Shown here one piece after another: positions 51,751 through 64,000 of a stretch of DNA of 64,000 nt. Both the position numbers and the translations under genes were made by a program. Each line of letters starts with the position of its first letter. Position 1 is the first letter of the stretch. The notes beneath the pieces were generated by a model, which was given only the letters and a program-made list of their open reading frames with translations, ran no database searches and was not told the DNA's origin. Location: contig OW203985.1 in assembly GCA_934047225.1 (NCBI GenBank), positions 11,239,501 through 11,303,500 on the forward strand, in the 5' to 3' direction. This DNA is from Ypsolopha sequella (taxonomy: Eukaryota; Arthropoda; Insecta; Lepidoptera; Ypsolophidae).

Positions 51751-54360
51751 TGCTAGAGGGCGACAGTGACGCTACTTGCGATTATTTTCATTAACGGGGT
51801 ATTTTTACTAAATTAATGTCTCAAAATGAAACTAACAATCACATATATTATCTGATTTATTCAAATAGACATTTATATTAATTACATATTTTAAAGTAGA
51901 ATTTCCAAATTTAATTTTTTGGTTTCTATATAACACTGATTGAGTATCCACGTAGGTAAGGTATAGGTATGATAAATATAACCTAACGTTACAAACTTCC
52001 GTACATTTTGTCCCAAACATTTAGGTACACAGTAAATATCACCTACAAAATTGAACAAGTCGATAATAATAAGTAGAAATAGTATAGGATTATCAAAGGA
52101 CTAATTTAATTTTAATTACTGTTGTTAAAATTATCGGCAGTGATAAAACAAGCCAAAACACGCAGTAGTTTATATCAACGACCACAAAGATGTTGAACTC
52201 CACTGAATCTTAACACCTGTTGATTGATACCTACGTTTAGTTCTCGGTTAAACTTCTCCTATTTATGTAATCTTAGTGTTACAATAAATTACGATTATTA
52301 ACATTAAAAATACCAGCTGTAAATAGACGGCTATCTTTTGATGAAAACAGATCGATTTTCCCAAATAAAAACAAAGGCGTTAAATTAAAAAAAAATACTC
52401 AATTCTTATAGTTAGTATGGAGGTAAAGATTTTTTTTTCATTTACGCAGGTATTTGGGAAGCTTGTTACGATCATTCAATTATGATCATTCAGTTATGGT
52501 CATTCAATTATGTGTTTTCATTAAAAGATACCAGTACATTTACACTCGGTATATTAAACCAGTCAAAACACTCCCTACATTCGCCCAAAATCTCACAATT
52601 CAAGCACTCATCGACACTTATTAATTATTTAAAGAGAGATATTACTACTCTTTTATTTACTTCCCTAATGTTAATTTTACAAAATTAAAACTAAAGTTAT
52701 TAATAATCTATTAATATAAATAAATAAATATGAGCTATATTTTACAAAATCCGTAACATAGAAATGATATCGCGTATAGTTTTACATTAACACCGTTTAG
52801 GGCGATTGTATAATCTCAAAAGAATGAGCCTATAAAAATAGATTGCACAGAAAAGTCATCACGAAAATATTTGCCCAGGCAACATAGGTGATCTCAGTAA
52901 AGAAAATAGAACTTTAAATATATATTTTAGAGAACGTTTATTCAGAATTCGAGCACTGTCTACGAGTATATATACTATATTAATGTGGATTAGTAAATGT
53001 GTACGTAGGTAGATAATGTTGTAAGTAGCTTTTACTTGATAAGATAGCTGTGGTGAATGACCCTTGTTTAATCATGATAATTGCAATTTTAAATATCTAG
53101 ATTACAGATTTAGGTTTTGAGTCATGTTAGCCTACGTGACGTAACATCTATAACATATTCTAAAGTGCAAAGGACTCTTCAAACAAATATAAAAAATGTG
53201 TTCCTCGTGGCCCCATAAGCATCGCCATCAATAATAAGTTTATGTTTTTAATGGTTCTAAGGTTAAGTACATTTTAACATTACTTGCATCGACAATAATA
53301 ACTGACTTTATGAATCAATGAACTACTTTCTTACTATTATAATAAATACTTCAAATTTTTATAAAGTATCTATCAAATTGTAACTCTACTGCTTAAAGTT
53401 ACTTAGCTCGAATTATGTTAGGTATTAAAAACTTCTGAATTCTGAAAACAGCGATTACTTTTTCGTTTACTCTAAGCGCGTCACAAATAGCACTGCTAAG
53501 CAATTCGTAGAAATTTTTGCTGTTTTGATTGTTTATAGTTACTTTCTTATGAGCAATATTTGAATACTTAGTTGATAAACTTGTTACTATTTTAAGAAAT
53601 TACAACACCCTTTGTTTTTCCACTAGTGAATCACTCCGAAAATTTAATGTCACAATATTATAAAAAAATTAAAAAGATGATATTGTCGAACTTTAATTTT
53701 TAATTGAGCCTTAATTCTAAACCATGGCACATAATTAAATGATTTCTAACAAAGGAGGGAACTTTTCACAACTTCTTTGAATTGGGATTTATTATCGGTT
53801 TCGATTATGTGTATATATTTTTTCTCTCTTTTTCGGCAAAAATTATAAGTCTATGAAAGATATATTAATCATTTGATATAATATTATATAATGTATGTAA
53901 AATGAGCAATCTCCAATGGGCGAAAATATTTGAAATAGTATGGCATGTTTGGTCGTATCAGTCTTGCGAGAAACCTATTTTAATCATACAAAAATGTTTC
54001 AAAATGTATGGAATGTGAAAAGAACAAAATAGAATAGTGAAAGGACGTTTTTGTAACAGTAAGACAAGATGTTTTAACTTTAGACCCCATATGTTTGAAA
54101 AGCATTTACAACACTTTAGCTCTATCTTAACCAACCAATTTTGATTCTAAATTCGTCACACGACCCTATAAAAACTTTTTTATGGATTAGCGAAATGATG
54201 ACGAGCAACAGATTCATTATTTCTACCTACAAATTGCTGTCCCAAATTCAGAGGACGAAATGTCATACCCTTACGATAGAGTAAATTAAAATTACTCCCA
54301 GGCTTCCTATAAGCCTTTGTCTGGACTAGGTTAGGGTTTTCAGAAGGATTTTCCAGTTGC
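51751..54360. other. No gene; 3' flank of otopetrin; short tandem at 52.47 kb
   Basis: No coding feature recognised. Three copies of a 14-bp unit (GATCATTCAATTAT and variants) lie at 52470-52511. The last few hundred bases (from about 54000) probably include the 3' UTR of the otopetrin gene, which is transcribed leftward. Confidence 0.4.
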
Positions 54361-57300
54361 TCACTCCAGACGCGCTTTGTAGCTGGTCTTCCATATCTCG
54401 GCGAGGGTAACGGCGGAGTGGAACCGATGGAAGATGCAAAGCGGGAGAGTAAAACGCTGGACGAGGGACCAAGCGACGAATCCATAGAAATCAAGTTGCA
54501 CCTGAAAAGGGAAAAATCGTGTTTGGAATAATGTGAGTCACTAGCTAGATTATAAGAATTGCTTAAATATCAAAAACAACTTTCTTTACATAATAGGTAC
54601 CTATATAATAATAATACCGATGAAATTGCCGCTTTCTATGGAGACTTTGAAGGAAACTCAATTTTCAGTGAGTACTAACATTTTAATTTTTTTTTAGGAA
54701 TGACAAATCAAAATTTTATAGTTTATTTTGTGTATGAATGAGACAACGTTATGCTAATAGCAACATTAACACTCCATTGCACGCGCGGGGCACAGGATAC
54801 TTTATATTCTCTGGCACAGGCATGCCCTAATGAATACTTTGTAATAATTTGAACAGATCCTGACAGTCTTAATTTTCCTGAGTACCTGCAGCTTGTATAT
54901 CATTGCGTGCACTAGTCAACAGCATCTGTGCATAAAAAAGTTTTCTAGGAAGGTTATACATTGCTATTATTGGTAGTATTGTTATTCCATTGGCAAGGGC
55001 ACGCTTTTCTTTATTGTGACGGACGATCATTTAGATTGAATTTTGCTTTTTGAGAAAATAGGTCGTGACTTTTTTTTTCTTTAATTGTTGTAATAGTTAT
55101 AATAGTTTAATTGTTGTAGAAGTTTAAATATTTGTAGACATTCACGTTATTACTTAGCAATTATTTATAATATCCTAGATTTTTTTCTTTTCACTTATTG
55201 TAGTTTAATAAAGTGTGAAACGGATGGCATTTAGAACGAACTGTTTTTGAAAATTAAATTTTAGTTATCGAATCGACAATAAAAACGAAATTTAATACGT
55301 AGATCTAAAGCCTTGAAATCAACTTTCAAACAAAAAACAAACAATGAAAATAGCTATTGAATTACAGAAATTATGAACTCATGAATCTCTAAGAAAATTT
55401 TGGCAATTTCATAGGCAACTTAACATTTTCCCATAGATGTGTTAAAATAAATCGAATCGATTCCCGTAAAAAGGTTCTAACAGGAGGCCATTTAATTGAA
55501 AACTAAAAACGCTTTCCGCTGCATTCAGTGCAAAAATCTGTTCAGGATGCAACAAAATGTTTTGATCTAAAAACGGATCCTGTGTAACCTCTTACTTTGA
55601 GGTAAGAAAATCGTAGGGCTATAATTTTCATTATAATACCTCATAAACGCTCAAATTCTTGCAAAGACGCTCCAACATAACCAACACACTCAGCTTAATT
55701 TTGTCAAACGCTTTCAAAAAAAGGAAATTAATGAACTTACAGGGTTAGCCATAACTTTCTGGGCCTCGAAGGTGTAGATGAGCCACATGGTGACGTTGCA
55801 GATCAGAAGGAAGGTGACGGCCTGCCGGGCGGGCTTGCTGCGCTCCTGCTCCGGGAGGTGGACGCGACGGCGCGAGACATCGGCGATGAACAACATTTGG
55901 AGAATCACCTGGAATTTGAACAGTAGATATGTTGATATAGTAGATATAGATTCGTGGTGGTTGAAATTTCGAACAAAATCATATTAAAATAAAGTCCTTA
56001 TCAGCTCGCACTGCAACATGGCTGTTACGTCAGTCACTGTGGCTGACAAGTGCAAAAATAGTGTGTTTTTAATTAATTGTATCTAGAAGTTTATAAATTT
56101 TCATACTGTTTCGATAAAAACTGCAGCAGTTATGTTGTTACAAGTGAACAAAAAATCGAGAAACAAGGGTAAACTTAGAATTTTCTTGCTTAAATTCTGT
56201 ATATTATAATGAAATTCAGGAAAAACCACATCACTATTTATATCATGTAGATATCATTACTATGTATTATTCTTCTGTTAAAAAATGCTATAGTTACCGT
56301 ATAAAATGGTTACAAAGTTACTTAGTTCAAGGTTGTTGGCGTTGGTAGAAGCCTTAATACCAAAAATATTTAACGCCTTGTCTGCTAATTTCTTAGGATG
56401 TAATGGAACTCGGTCATTAGACCGACATTAGAAATTAGATAAAATATTCACATTAGATAAAAATATATCGTCACGACATCAATCCCCAAGGGGGTGTCGA
56501 AGGTGTTTCAAGTGTGAAATGCAAGTCACAGTCAGTCTTGGTACACCCGCGTTTCACCGACAATTACCTCCCAACGTGATAGGTGGTGAGCCCTATCGCC
56601 GTACTTCGGGCACAAAGACACGCAGGGCATGCAGGTTTCCTTACGATGTCTTCCTTCACTGTTCAGCAAGTGATAAGTAAGAACAAATACTATGCAGATA
56701 AATTCCGAAAAACTCATTGGTGCATGCCCGACCGGGGATTGAACCTAAATCTCAAGATTGATAGGCCAGCTTTCTACCCCTGAGCTACCGCCGCTTTAAC
56801 TCGTTCTATGTTTAAAAATAAGTTTAAATTACTAATCTTGCATTTCATTTTTTTTGTTAGCTAATTCAATTGTAAAGTTAAATCGAAAAGCTTGTAAATG
56901 TTTTCATAAACTTTCGTAACTGCATTACAGTTTGGTAGAAATGTTGGTATTACGAAATATTTTCTTATGCAAATAAACGTAAATAAAAATACTACTACCA
57001 AAGTAAAGTACCTATTTTTAGTTTTATCATTATGTAAGAACTGTAAAGTAACAAGTACCCACAGACGGTTTGGTTGTGTCCTTTTTTACCACAACCCTTG
57101 AAACGTGAGCAGAAAACAAAAAATAACCCGCTGCAAGACGTATGATTTTTATATTAACTGCTTGCTTCCTATAGGTATGTATGTTCATTGCGTTGTGACA
57201 TTAGCTGGGATCATCGACCCAATGTGCTATCAAAGGCACATAGACCAGATTTTATGCCTTTGAGGTCTATTTTATATCCTAGACCACTAGATTAGTAGTC

Positions 57301-60300
57301 TGAAGTCAGACTATGGAGGCGGGCAGGTAGTTTAGGTAGTTGATCATAAGTAATAAGTAAATTAAAAAATAAATTTCGTCTGGGGTATGCTGAAAATCAG
57401 TGCTGTTCGATCTCTATGAGATCAGCAACTTTGCTGAGCATGCTACCATTTGGCAGGAATGTTTAAAACTTTATTTTATCTCTTACAATTTTAACCTGTG
57501 TACAATTTTTTCCTAATATCATAGACGAACAAGTATTTCGTCCATGCTAATTCGTATGTTTAGTTTTAAATTTCTTTTGGCAATAAACCTTTTTTATTTT
57601 ATTTTATGTCATAAGGATTCAACTGAACCGTTCACTACAGTCAAAAACTTAATACCTATATTTAGGTATAACTTACAACATTCACACAAAAAAAATCATT
57701 AAGAATGAATGTTTTTATAAATATAATATAAATTAGGACATTGAAAGATGTAAAAATTCTCACCTGGAAGACACTCAGAGCACCAGTGATCATCACAAGC
57801 AAGTTCGGCTCGTGAGTAAACATGCCCATTCCACCGGCGATGACGCTGAAGACAGCATAAATGAAGAGGCCGAAAGCGGAGACGCGGAGCAAGATGTCGT
57901 TAAGGTCCGATTGCTCCTCTGAGCGGAACTTCAGCGATTGCACCCTGCGGAGAGGTTCGGTCAAGGAGGGAGGGCTAGAGCTCCATTTCATTACGCGACC
58001 ACTGGTCGTTTTAAAAAGAAAACCCAAAATAAAGGTAAAAAAAGCAAAAAAGATAAAAAAGATAAGTGAAATTATTGTTGAAAGTAAAAGCAAAACACAT
58101 GGATCACAAAACGTGGGCAAACAGGAGATTGTGCAAGAATACACGGAATTGATGAAGTAATACAAGAATAACATCCAAAATGATTTAAGTAATTGGTGTA
58201 GATTTTGAAAATGAATTAGATACGTGCAGGAATTTGTGCAATAACACGTAGACCATTTGAATCACATGGGCACATAATAATTATAGCAACAAAAATGCAA
58301 AGTTAAAATTGGAGCAGAGGATAAAGGATGGGAGGAAAAACAAAATAACAAATAATTAAAAACAAAATATATATAAAATTACTTAAGACGGATTTTTTAA
58401 TTGACAGATAAAATTTATTCCTATGAATAAACTACGTTGGTTTCACTCTAACACCTTTTGTTTCATGCAATCGATATAGTTTATTCCTAGGAATAAATTT
58501 TATCTGGCAATTGAAAAATCGGTCTTTAATCAACAAAAACATGGTTTAAACAAACAAAACATAACATTCAAATTCATTCTACGAGTAAAATACCAAAATC
58601 AAGCTTACCGTATAAATCCAATCAAAATTGCCAATATTGACAGCACCATCAAAGCGCAGTGTGACACATCCGCCAAATAAATCGATATTCTCTTCAACTC
58701 TTGGTGTCTAATCAGCACGAAGAACAGAATCAGGCAGATCAATGACGCGACCAGCAAGAGAAGTCCACAGAAGAGTCCCTTGGAAGCGCCGGCGCAATCG
58801 ACTCTGTTTCCGCGCTGAGCTGCTGCAAGTGCTGCCGCCCTGCGGGATAGAACAGCTTCCAGACGTCTTTCCAGATCTTCGTCGTTGGCCACGCTGCAAC
58901 CAAACGCGTACGCACACGTCAGTCGCGTACGCGACGCTTATGGATTTTAGTTCTCTAGCTCTACTTAAACCCATGCATGGTTAGGTGTAGCTAATGGGGT
59001 TGTTATATACTTTAGGTTATCGAATTGATGGTACTTTAATGGAAAGAGAACAGGTCAGTTTATGAGTATGAATCTACTTTCTCTACCAAAACACTTATGC
59101 GTATAACTTTGTTATGTTTAATTCTGAAAGAAAATAATTTAAATTCCACTTCGTATATTATTATTGTGCAACTAGTGTCATCTTTTTAAGGACATCTTCA
59201 GGCAATTATAACTGAACTTGCACAAAAATACGTCTCAGTACTACTTGTCACCAAGTATTTTATTTCAGAATTAATATATAATTAATATAGTGAAAATGTA
59301 CCCTCAAGAAATATCACTAAATAACATCAATTATTTGTTACGATTGGTGGTTTTCGTTTACCTGGGATAGCGGCCAATATGCTTCCACATGACGTAGATA
59401 ACAGCAGCTCCGATCAAAGAGTACTCGATTATGAAGGGATACAAGTAAGGAGCGGAGTCAGTGACAATGGTGCCCATGATTGGATTCCTCCCACAAACGG
59501 TGGTATTGTCAATGTTAGCGATCAGGGCAGCTGGGTTCAGGCTATCAAAGGACTCGAAGATCTCCGTAGAGTTGTTAGCTGAAAATCAAACAAGTTATTT
59601 TTAAATGTGATTGTTTTAGGGACAGAAAATATGTATTGTGCAAAACTTTCAATACGCAGCCAATGCTGCATTGGTAAGTTACCCACATTAAATCTATGTT
59701 TTGGCATACAGTATTAGCTGCGTATTTAATTTTATAGTACAATCTATACCTAATGCTCTACTCGTAAAAATAAATAAAAAAATCTATAAATCTATAGATT
59801 AAATGGACTACTTAGTAAATTTTAATGAACCCACATACTATACTGATTGATCATGCTTAAGGCGCATCCATGACCTAAATTACAACTCGATGTGTGTCGG
59901 TACAAATATCGACGGAAACTACATTGAAATAACGTTCATGTCAGCGTGCATTGCATGGAATTCAATGGAATTTCGAAAAATATTTTTTGTGTAATATTTT
60001 AGTTCATAAATTACCTAAAATTTGTAACGTCAATATATTATTTATACCTTCAGTCATTCTTTTGAAAGCCATACGGTATTTGTAAGGTCAAAAAATAATT
60101 GGCAAGATATGTATTAGAGATGTATTTTTACTGACTCTATTTTTAGGGTTCCGTAGTACCTAAAAGGTACAAAGGAACCTTTATGGTGAGACTCCGTCCA
60201 TCCGTCCGTATGTCACAACCTCATAACTTTAGCACCGTTAAAGATAAAGACATGAAATAATTCCGCAAATCGCGGTGTAAAAAAAAGTATGAAAAATTTG

Positions 60301-62459
60301 AAATTGTTCAAATTGTTTCCAAAACAAAAGTGAGAAAAATAAAAAATATTATTCTGTAAATTACAATATGGGTATCAAACTGTAGATATTAAAAAGCTGA
60401 GTTTAAAATAATTATATATAAATATTTGTATATTTACTGGCATTGGTTTTGAGAAATCTTTAAAAACCACAAAAATATGTATGTATTCTTATGTCCAAAA
60501 CTGGTAGACCGAAAAATATGAAAATAATATCGATTATAGATTATAACTGGCCAATTACAGGAAAACTATAGCGATTGAAAAAAAGTTGAGCATAAATGAG
60601 AAATATATAAAAAGAAGTAAAATAAATAAAAAAATATTTTATAAAAATACTAATTGGGTATTAAATTGTGGGTTGATTGTAAAAATATGTAGTTTGGCTA
60701 TATTTAATTGCATTTATTTCGGAAAACCCTTGAAAAACCATAAAAAATGTATTTCCCCCCCCCCCCTTATCTCCAAAACTGGTGGACCGAAAAATATGAA
60801 AAAAATCATGGTAATATGTGTTTACGTAAAGATTACAGGAAAAATAAGGCATTTGAGAAATTCACGAAAAAAGATGACAAATACATCTTGCTTTGTTCAC
60901 ATCTTGTGTCAATTCAAAACTTATACGTGACTTCCAGTTATTTATTTCTAGTTAATATTCAGAAGAAGTTAATGTTGCTCTGAATAATAAAAATAATATA
61001 CCTCGTAAACAAATGCGCTGCCATTATGATATCTATCGTTAAAAGCTTCTTGTATATGTCTGCCATTAATTTTTTCCTCTATGGTTGAGTAAAAAGGGTG
61101 ACTTAAGAAGTATCCACTTAAATAATTTACGCACACAACCTCTGATTTACTTTGACACAACACGCTGGTTTTTTTTTGCGCATGTTTGTTTTTAAAGTTC
61201 TTCAGTATCATCAATGATTAAAATATGTGGTATCCATTAAAGATAATAAGTATAATGAAAAACAGTAACTTAGGTAAGTATTAGCTATCTCAGGAAATAA
61301 TAAACATCAGACACCATATTTCCGTAAAACGATATGATAAGTGAAACGACACAACCATGCACCACGAAAACCAAAAAGTGTAGGTGGGTACATACGTAAA
61401 GACATGTGCAAAACAACACTGAACGTAAAGAAATAAATAATGAGGCTATGGATAATATTCCGCAAATAAAAGTTGATTCAGCGAGAACTAATCAACGGAT
61501 CTAAAACGACACTCCAATGACAAACCTGGCCAATGTGGTGGCTCATCAACCCGATAAGTTTCGACATTATTGCCCCAGTCATCTCGAATAGTTGTTGATG
61601 ACGATGCAGGGGTTGATGTTGGGGCCCAAGTGGATACGGTGTTAACAATCGGTTTGACTGTTGAGGAATAAAGCCATTGGAATACTTCCAACATGGCTGT
61701 CTGACTTGGGGTCACTTTCTCAGTTTGTGTTGTTAGCGGTGCGACAGTGGACGTGGTTGTGAAAGGATGATCGTTAGGCCAAGCATCATGGTACTGACGA
61801 CCGTATCCCATCCCGTTATCGTACCCTATTGTACTCTTTATTGAGTCAATTAGTTTAGATTTAGGAAGGTAAGCACCACCCGCGAAATACGGCGAAGGAG
61901 TAGTCGCTGAAAAATTAGTACGAAAACATTTTATTCATGCAGAAGTTTGGTTAAGACGCAAACTTTACACTAAACACTTTATGAATGTGAGTAAACATTT
62001 AGAAAGTTATTTAAAAACAAAAATTGTTTAAAACTTTCAAGCCAAATACTTACTTGTTGTGGGTGTTGTTGTAGGCAAGGGAGTTGTAGTTACAACATTC
62101 AAAACATTGCTTCCAGCTGCTTTCGCCGAAGTAACTGCAGTTGATGCTATCGATGCAGCAGTTGTAGATAAACCAGCAATAACTCTACCGGAATGTCGCA
62201 GAGTGTGCTTGCGTATTACTTCTGTAAATTCAAATATTGTTAATATAAGTTTCTATGTTATTATACTCATTCCCTATGATTTTAAATACATACTTCCAAG
62301 AACAGACTCGCCTGGAATTCCATTAGGATTCTTCACGTGGTAATCGGTGATCTCTTTCAGTGATTCTAGCACCAGTGTCCGAATCCACACACAAATGTTG
62401 GTTGCCACAACATGCATCAGACCAAATCGTGCAATGACTTTGAAGCGATGAATATTCAA
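54361..62459 (-). CDS. Otopetrin proton channel, 3' eight coding exons (5' part outside window)
   Basis: Exons: 62459-62294, 62221-62054, 61906-61526, 59578-59362, 58893-58609, 57944-57764, 55908-55741 and 54501-54361 (TGA). All junctions are GT-AG, phases agree throughout, and the total is 1707 nt (568 residues). Otopetrins are multi-pass plasma-membrane channels conducting H+; insect members act in acid sensing. Recognisable segments: FKVIARFGLMHVVATNICVW (membrane helix), APYLYPFIIEYSLIGAAVIY, LFCGLLLLVASLICLILFF, SDLNDILLRVSAFGLFIYAV, LFIADVSRRRVHLPEQERSK, AVTFLLICNVTMWLIYTFEA and the C-terminal LPLCIFHRFHSAVTLAEIWK. Exons two and three encode a Thr/Ser/Ala-rich loop of about 160 residues between helices, far longer than in vertebrate otopetrins. 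The first half of the channel must lie beyond 64000. Introns contain a SINE, a MITE and other repeats. Confidence 0.93.
56475..56795 (-). mobile_element. tRNA-derived SINE in otopetrin intron
   Basis: On the minus strand the head carries an A box TAGCTCAGGGG (56787-56777) and a B box GGTTCAATCCC (56745-56735). The body continues with CAGTGAAGGAAGACATCGTA, AGGAAACCTGCATGCCCTGC and CCACCTATCACGTTGGGAGG. I recognise this body from lepidopteran SINEs. The 3' boundary is approximate. Small ORFs on either strand here are incidental. Confidence 0.75.
58385..58530. mobile_element. Palindromic MITE with TTAA flanks in otopetrin intron
   Basis: Arms of about 48 bp (AGACGGATTTTTTAATTGAC ... TTATTCCTATGAATAAACTA and its complement) surround a 45-bp centre. 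TTAA lies at both outer ends, which could be a piggyBac-type target duplication or part of the inverted repeat. Confidence 0.6.
59855..59965 (+). repeat. Dispersed repeat with ATATCGACAGAAAC core, copy 3
   Basis: GGTACAAATATCGACGGAAA and ATTGAAATAACGTTCATGTC match the copies at 25.0 and 49.2 kb. It lies in an otopetrin intron. Confidence 0.55.
60140..60260 (+). repeat. GGTTCCGTA-type lepidopteran repeat in intron
   Basis: TTTTAGGGTTCCGTAGTACC, GGTACAAAGGAACC and GTGAGACTCCGTCCATCCG in order are typical of a common lepidopteran repeat. Confidence 0.5.
60410..60850. repeat. Diverged tandem duplication, period about 277 bp
   Basis: CCAAAACTGGTAGACCGAAA near 60495 and CCAAAACTGGTGGACCGAAA near 60772 lie in two collinear diverged copies. 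The second contains a C12 run at 60755-60766. It lies within an otopetrin intron. Confidence 0.55.
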
Positions 62460-64000
62460 CTGAAAATATAAGAGAACTAGTTTTATTCTAATTTATGGGG
62501 ATCATGTGAACTTCTGGATTTAGGACGACAAAACACGGCTGGGGGCTTCACATTAAAAGGGCCTACTACCCTTAGAATAATGTTCTGAGCTACTACCTTA
62601 TCTTTGACTTAGTAGATATTTCGTGCCAAAGACAATATAATCTCTTCGTTTTAATTCATGCCACACAAAATGAAAATATTAAAATAGAAAATATCATAAT
62701 GCCTTATGGACGGCCGAGATAACCTCAAAGTTTCAATTTCAAAAAATCACAACCTTCAAATGCAATCTGATGAATCTGACAATGATAATAAGGATGCTTC
62801 GGCCTAATCCTATTCAAGGAATTAAATCTACATCATCAACACGTCCAATTTGTGCCACTAAAGAAAGATATCTCAAAATTATGTCTGAATGTTATACAGT
62901 GTGAACTTTCGGATAGTTTGGAAATTTTACAAGAACATAACTATTTGATCTTCCACTCGGTCACCCAGGTACTATAGTTTAAAAGACAAACATATTGCAG
63001 TTATGTATGACCAACTTAACTTGACTCTTACGATCTCAACTCTTTGTACCTAAAAGCTTGAATTAAGTTGGTCCATAATAATAATAACATCTTATATTAT
63101 TAAATTTATTAATTAGATTTTTCAGGTTTTTCTCTATACATGTGCTACTTGCGTAGACCTACTTGTGAACGAAATTTCAAGTTTGTAAATGAACTGGAAA
63201 TGCTCTATAGGTGATCATGGTGAGCAAATTTGTATGAAATTGATTATGTAAAGGGCAATAACTTTTTTTCGCGTTAGAAACTTGATTTTTATACAGCACC
63301 ATAGGGCCGTAAGCTTCTGTAGGAGGTATCAGTTTCAACTTGATATCTAACACGGGGCCCTAGGCCAAGTAATATAGACAGTTTTTGGCTTCCAGAAGTA
63401 CGGTTTTGGGGAGATAGTCCCGTAATAGTAAATTATTATATACAGAAAAATGGAAATTATTATTTTTTGAAGCGTTAGTTTTTTAGCGAAGGTTTTTAAA
63501 AACGTGAGGGATATGACCATAGAAATACTCATAGAAATGCAATTCGTTCCTTAACCAATGTCACCGCTTTTTTACATGTGTGTGATGTAATTACTGACTG
63601 AAAGCAAATAGATTCGTAGTCTCGCACACAACAAATCAGTACGGAGAGATGAGCGTTCAGTACAATCAATTAATGTGAACCTTACGCTGAACACGTAGCA
63701 TTCTTCCACATGCACCATAAATCATTCTCACGCATACAAAACCGCCAAAAATGCTAGACTGGCTACAATTTACATTTTTAATATTATTTGATTTGAATTC
63801 CCTCTATCATTTCAATATGAACAACATACGGAGGATTTCAAACGTAGTAGCAAAACATTCTAACATTGCGAAAAAAAATTGTATCTATTTTTATTTCTGT
63901 GCCCTTTTGTCTAGCAAAACTATTGTTTTTATATTTTGTGATCACTTGCCTAGTTTTTACAGCAATATAACAATTTAAGAAAAATATATATGGTGCAATT
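62460..64000. other. Otopetrin upstream intron, no exon found
   Basis: The acceptor at 62460-62461 shows that the gene continues upstream. I searched the minus strand to the window edge for the preceding membrane-helix exons and saw none, so this is probably intron. No other gene is supported. Confidence 0.5.

Noticed and set aside
54180..54494. A 104-codon minus-strand ORF over the last otopetrin exon
   Set aside because: It is in a different frame from the conserved otopetrin C-terminus (LPLCIFHRFH...), which ends at TGA 54363-54361. The longer ORF is a shadow running into the 3' UTR.
57662..58174. 170-codon minus ORF as a single-exon membrane protein
   Set aside because: Only 57944-57764 is the otopetrin exon. 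The rest is intron read through past the acceptor at 57945 and donor at 57763.

Overview
The window looks like an AT-rich insect nuclear genome, most probably a moth or butterfly. The evidence is split genes with short GT-AG introns, a tRNA-derived SINE whose body I recognise as lepidopteran (56.5-56.8 kb), several dispersed repeats typical of that order, and many MITE-like hairpins. The species assignment is an inference. There is no sign of bacterial or organellar DNA.

Three host genes can be supported. (1) A FAM174-like single-pass membrane protein on the minus strand (34281 down to 29964, three exons, complete CDS of 290 codons). (2) A short THAP zinc-finger protein on the plus strand (46069-46863, three exons, 126 residues). 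(3) The last eight coding exons of an otopetrin proton channel on the minus strand (62459 down to 54361). Its 5' exons lie beyond the right edge. All three were assembled by matching splice sites and reading phase across exons. No host gene was recognised in the first 28 kb.

The largest single feature is a 7.5-kb Ty3/gypsy-type LTR retrotransposon (35311-42839). It has 1094-bp LTRs that look identical, a 4-bp target duplication (GCAG), gag and pol overlapping in the -1 frame at a textbook A AAA AAC slippery heptamer, and no env. It is very young, yet pol carries an in-frame TAG inside the integrase zinc-binding region. It landed at the tip of an older sequence with a hAT-like end.

The rest is dense repeat. 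The left half (3-29 kb) holds LINE 3' remnants, hAT- and mariner-type MITEs with visible target duplications, a 0.5-kb fold-back element, a deleted mariner nested in another repeat, a decayed multi-copy arthropod ORF, and a 480-bp repeat present four times. The region 43-54 kb holds palindromic repeats, a 136-bp tandem duplication and a decayed Jockey/CR1-like LINE with a visible YADD motif.

The most unusual observation is a family of six small AT-rich elements (4.3, 10.3, 24.2, 26.2, 30.8 and 48.2 kb). They share conserved flanks (CTGATGCCG ... CGAAATATAT) around a hairpin whose stem sequence differs from copy to copy while remaining self-complementary. Two copies have perfect 13-bp target duplications, and each sits in a repeat whose paralogue in this window lacks the insertion, so their ends are known to the base.
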